A DNA stretch of 6,992 bases, taken from positions 1-6,992 of the forward strand of contig CALXRO010000030.1 of assembly GCA_944390875.1 (NCBI GenBank), given 5' to 3'. Below, one piece after another: positions 5,980-6,992 of this stretch. The position numbers were made by a program, and so were the translations under genes. Each line of letters opens with the position of its first letter. The first letter of the stretch is position 1. The notes under the pieces were generated by a model. That model saw nothing but the letters and a program-made list of their open reading frames with translations. It searched no databases and was not told the DNA's origin. The stretch comes from an uncultured Rickettsiales bacterium. GTDB lineage: Bacteria; Pseudomonadota; Alphaproteobacteria; Rickettsiales; UBA1997.

Positions 5980-6992
5980 TTAAAAATTAAATGATAATTT
6001 AAAGTATGCACCATAGCTACTTATACTTTTTGAAAATGATTTATCTAAACCTAATGAAAATTCTAATTTATTAACAGGTCTCCAATCTAGCTGTATCTGA
6101 GCTTTTAATAGTTCCTCATCATCTTTTTTTATGTTTATTACACTTGTTGTGTTACCATAGTAATCAATACTTACTTGTTTTTGACCATTATAAGCTATAC
6201 TTTTTGTCATGAATGTAAGTTTTGTTGACAAATTAACTTTTAAAAATTCAATAGGTACCATTGCATTAATTCCAATTTCTGGATTAATTTTACTTATTGT
6301 TGAACTTGATATTCTACGTCCTATACTATCAGTATAATTATATCTATTAATAAGATTATATTTAATACTAATTTCAGGCGATATAATTATATATTTGCTG
6401 ATAGCATCACTATAACCAAAAGTAGTTTTTACAGTCAATGTATCAATATTATATTTGTAATTACCATACTTATTAAATATATCATTACTAAATATTCCAT
6501 AAGTTATTGTTGTTTTTATAAATAAATTATCTAAAAATATAAAGCTTCCATAAATTGAAGTAGATATACCTTTTGTTGCAAAAGATTTTTCATATTTTTC
6601 ATCACCAATTGATGCTATTAAACCTATTCCAAAAACATAATCTTTGTTTTTTAGTACATCATAACCTAATGCCAGGCTTGATGATATATAAGTTTTATTT
6701 TTATCATCGTCATCTTTTATTTCAGATTTATTTATTGAGTATTTTATCCATAAGCCCATATTATTATTCTTATTATCTTTTATAGTAGGATTATAATATG
6801 AATCATCAATTAAACTTAATAAGAAATAATTATTATCATTAATTTTTGACAGTGTAAAACTATTTATAGTATCATCTAACCTTGAATATAAAATTGTATC
6901 ATTAATATTATTAAAAAATACTTCCATATACTTTTCTATTTGTCTATTAGATTCAGGATTTATATTCTTGACAATTTTCTCGATTTTTCTTT
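5980..6992 (-). CDS. Autotransporter beta-domain, C-terminal part of a surface protein (5'-truncated by window edge)
   Basis: The frame stays open from the right edge to the stop at 5982-5980, giving about 336 visible residues. The ATG at 6927 is internal, since 21 further in-frame codons upstream have no stop. This is the type Va translocator: a 12-strand outer-membrane barrel that exports the N-terminal passenger. Visible: a linker (KNINPESNRQIEKYMEVFF) with the l-x-P-E-x-N pattern seen just before autotransporter barrels, the start of the barrel at NNNMGLWIKY, repeated amphipathic strands with alternating hydrophobic residues (for example SLALGYDVLKNKDYVFGIG), and the last strand SSYGAYFKLSFNF, ending in a C-terminal Phe as needed for BAM recognition. 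The passenger and signal peptide are outside the window, so its function (adhesin, protease or other) cannot be told. Convergent with the glycosylase-like gene, 32 nt away. The barrel is low-complexity in Asn, Lys and Ile. Confidence 0.85.
   Translation of the reverse strand, partial: RKIEKIVKNINPESNRQIEKYMEVFFNNINDTILYSRLDDTINSFTLSKINDNNYFLLSLIDDSYYNPTIKDNKNNNMGLWIKYSINKSEIKDDDDKNKTYISSSLALGYDVLKNKDYVFGIGLIASIGDEKYEKSFATKGISTSIYGSFIFLDNLFIKTTITYGIFSNDIFNKYGNYKYNIDTLTVKTTFGYSDAISKYIIISPEISIKYNLINRYNYTDSIGRRISSSTISKINPEIGINAMVPIEFLKVNLSTKLTFMTKSIAYNGQKQVSIDYYGNTTSVINIKKDDEELLKAQIQLDWRPVNKLEFSLGLDKSFSKSISSYGAYFKLSFNF

Noticed and set aside
6573..6785. 70-codon plus-strand open frame inside the autotransporter region
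   Set aside because: Antisense to clear beta-strand coding sequence and without any family features.

Overview
The window is very AT-rich (roughly a quarter G+C, judged by eye) and densely coded, with most neighbouring genes overlapping or only a few bases apart. The RecR protein has alphaproteobacterial-style signatures (TNPTMDGQTTA and YLDDGTL). The last gene ends in an autotransporter beta-barrel domain. Together these suggest a low-GC, possibly host-associated alphaproteobacterium, for example something Rickettsiales- or Holosporales-like. The taxonomic placement is inference from motifs, not from a database search.

Layout. (1) Positions 1-3226, minus strand, read right to left: a complete shikimate-kinase-family gene (here aroK-B), mreD, mrdA (PBP2), and a second shikimate kinase (aroK-A) that runs off the left edge. 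All junctions overlap or are 2 nt apart, so this looks like one transcription unit. A good sigma70-like promoter lies at 3309-3338 on the minus strand. (2) Positions 3227-3339: a 113-bp divergent intergenic region. (3) Positions 3340-5947, plus strand: tsaB, recR, a SerB-like HAD phosphatase and an unusual HhH-GPD DNA-glycosylase-like protein, again with stop/start overlaps or a 6-nt gap. (4) Positions 5948-5979: a 32-bp gap between convergent genes. (5) Positions 5980-6992, minus strand: the C-terminal autotransporter domain of a longer surface protein whose N-terminal part lies beyond the right edge.

How the genes fit together. MreD and PBP2 belong to the elongasome, which makes lateral-wall peptidoglycan, but mreB, mreC and rodA are not beside them here. 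TsaB is the partner of TsaD in making tRNA t6A. RecR and the HhH-GPD protein are both DNA-repair-type proteins. The point most worth following is that two shikimate-kinase-like genes bracket mreD-mrdA in one tight operon. In the part visible, aroK-A keeps the canonical shikimate-binding residues. The complete aroK-B keeps its ATP-binding motif but has changed three of the usual shikimate-contact positions. No RNA genes, insertion sequences, CRISPR arrays or sizeable repeats were seen.
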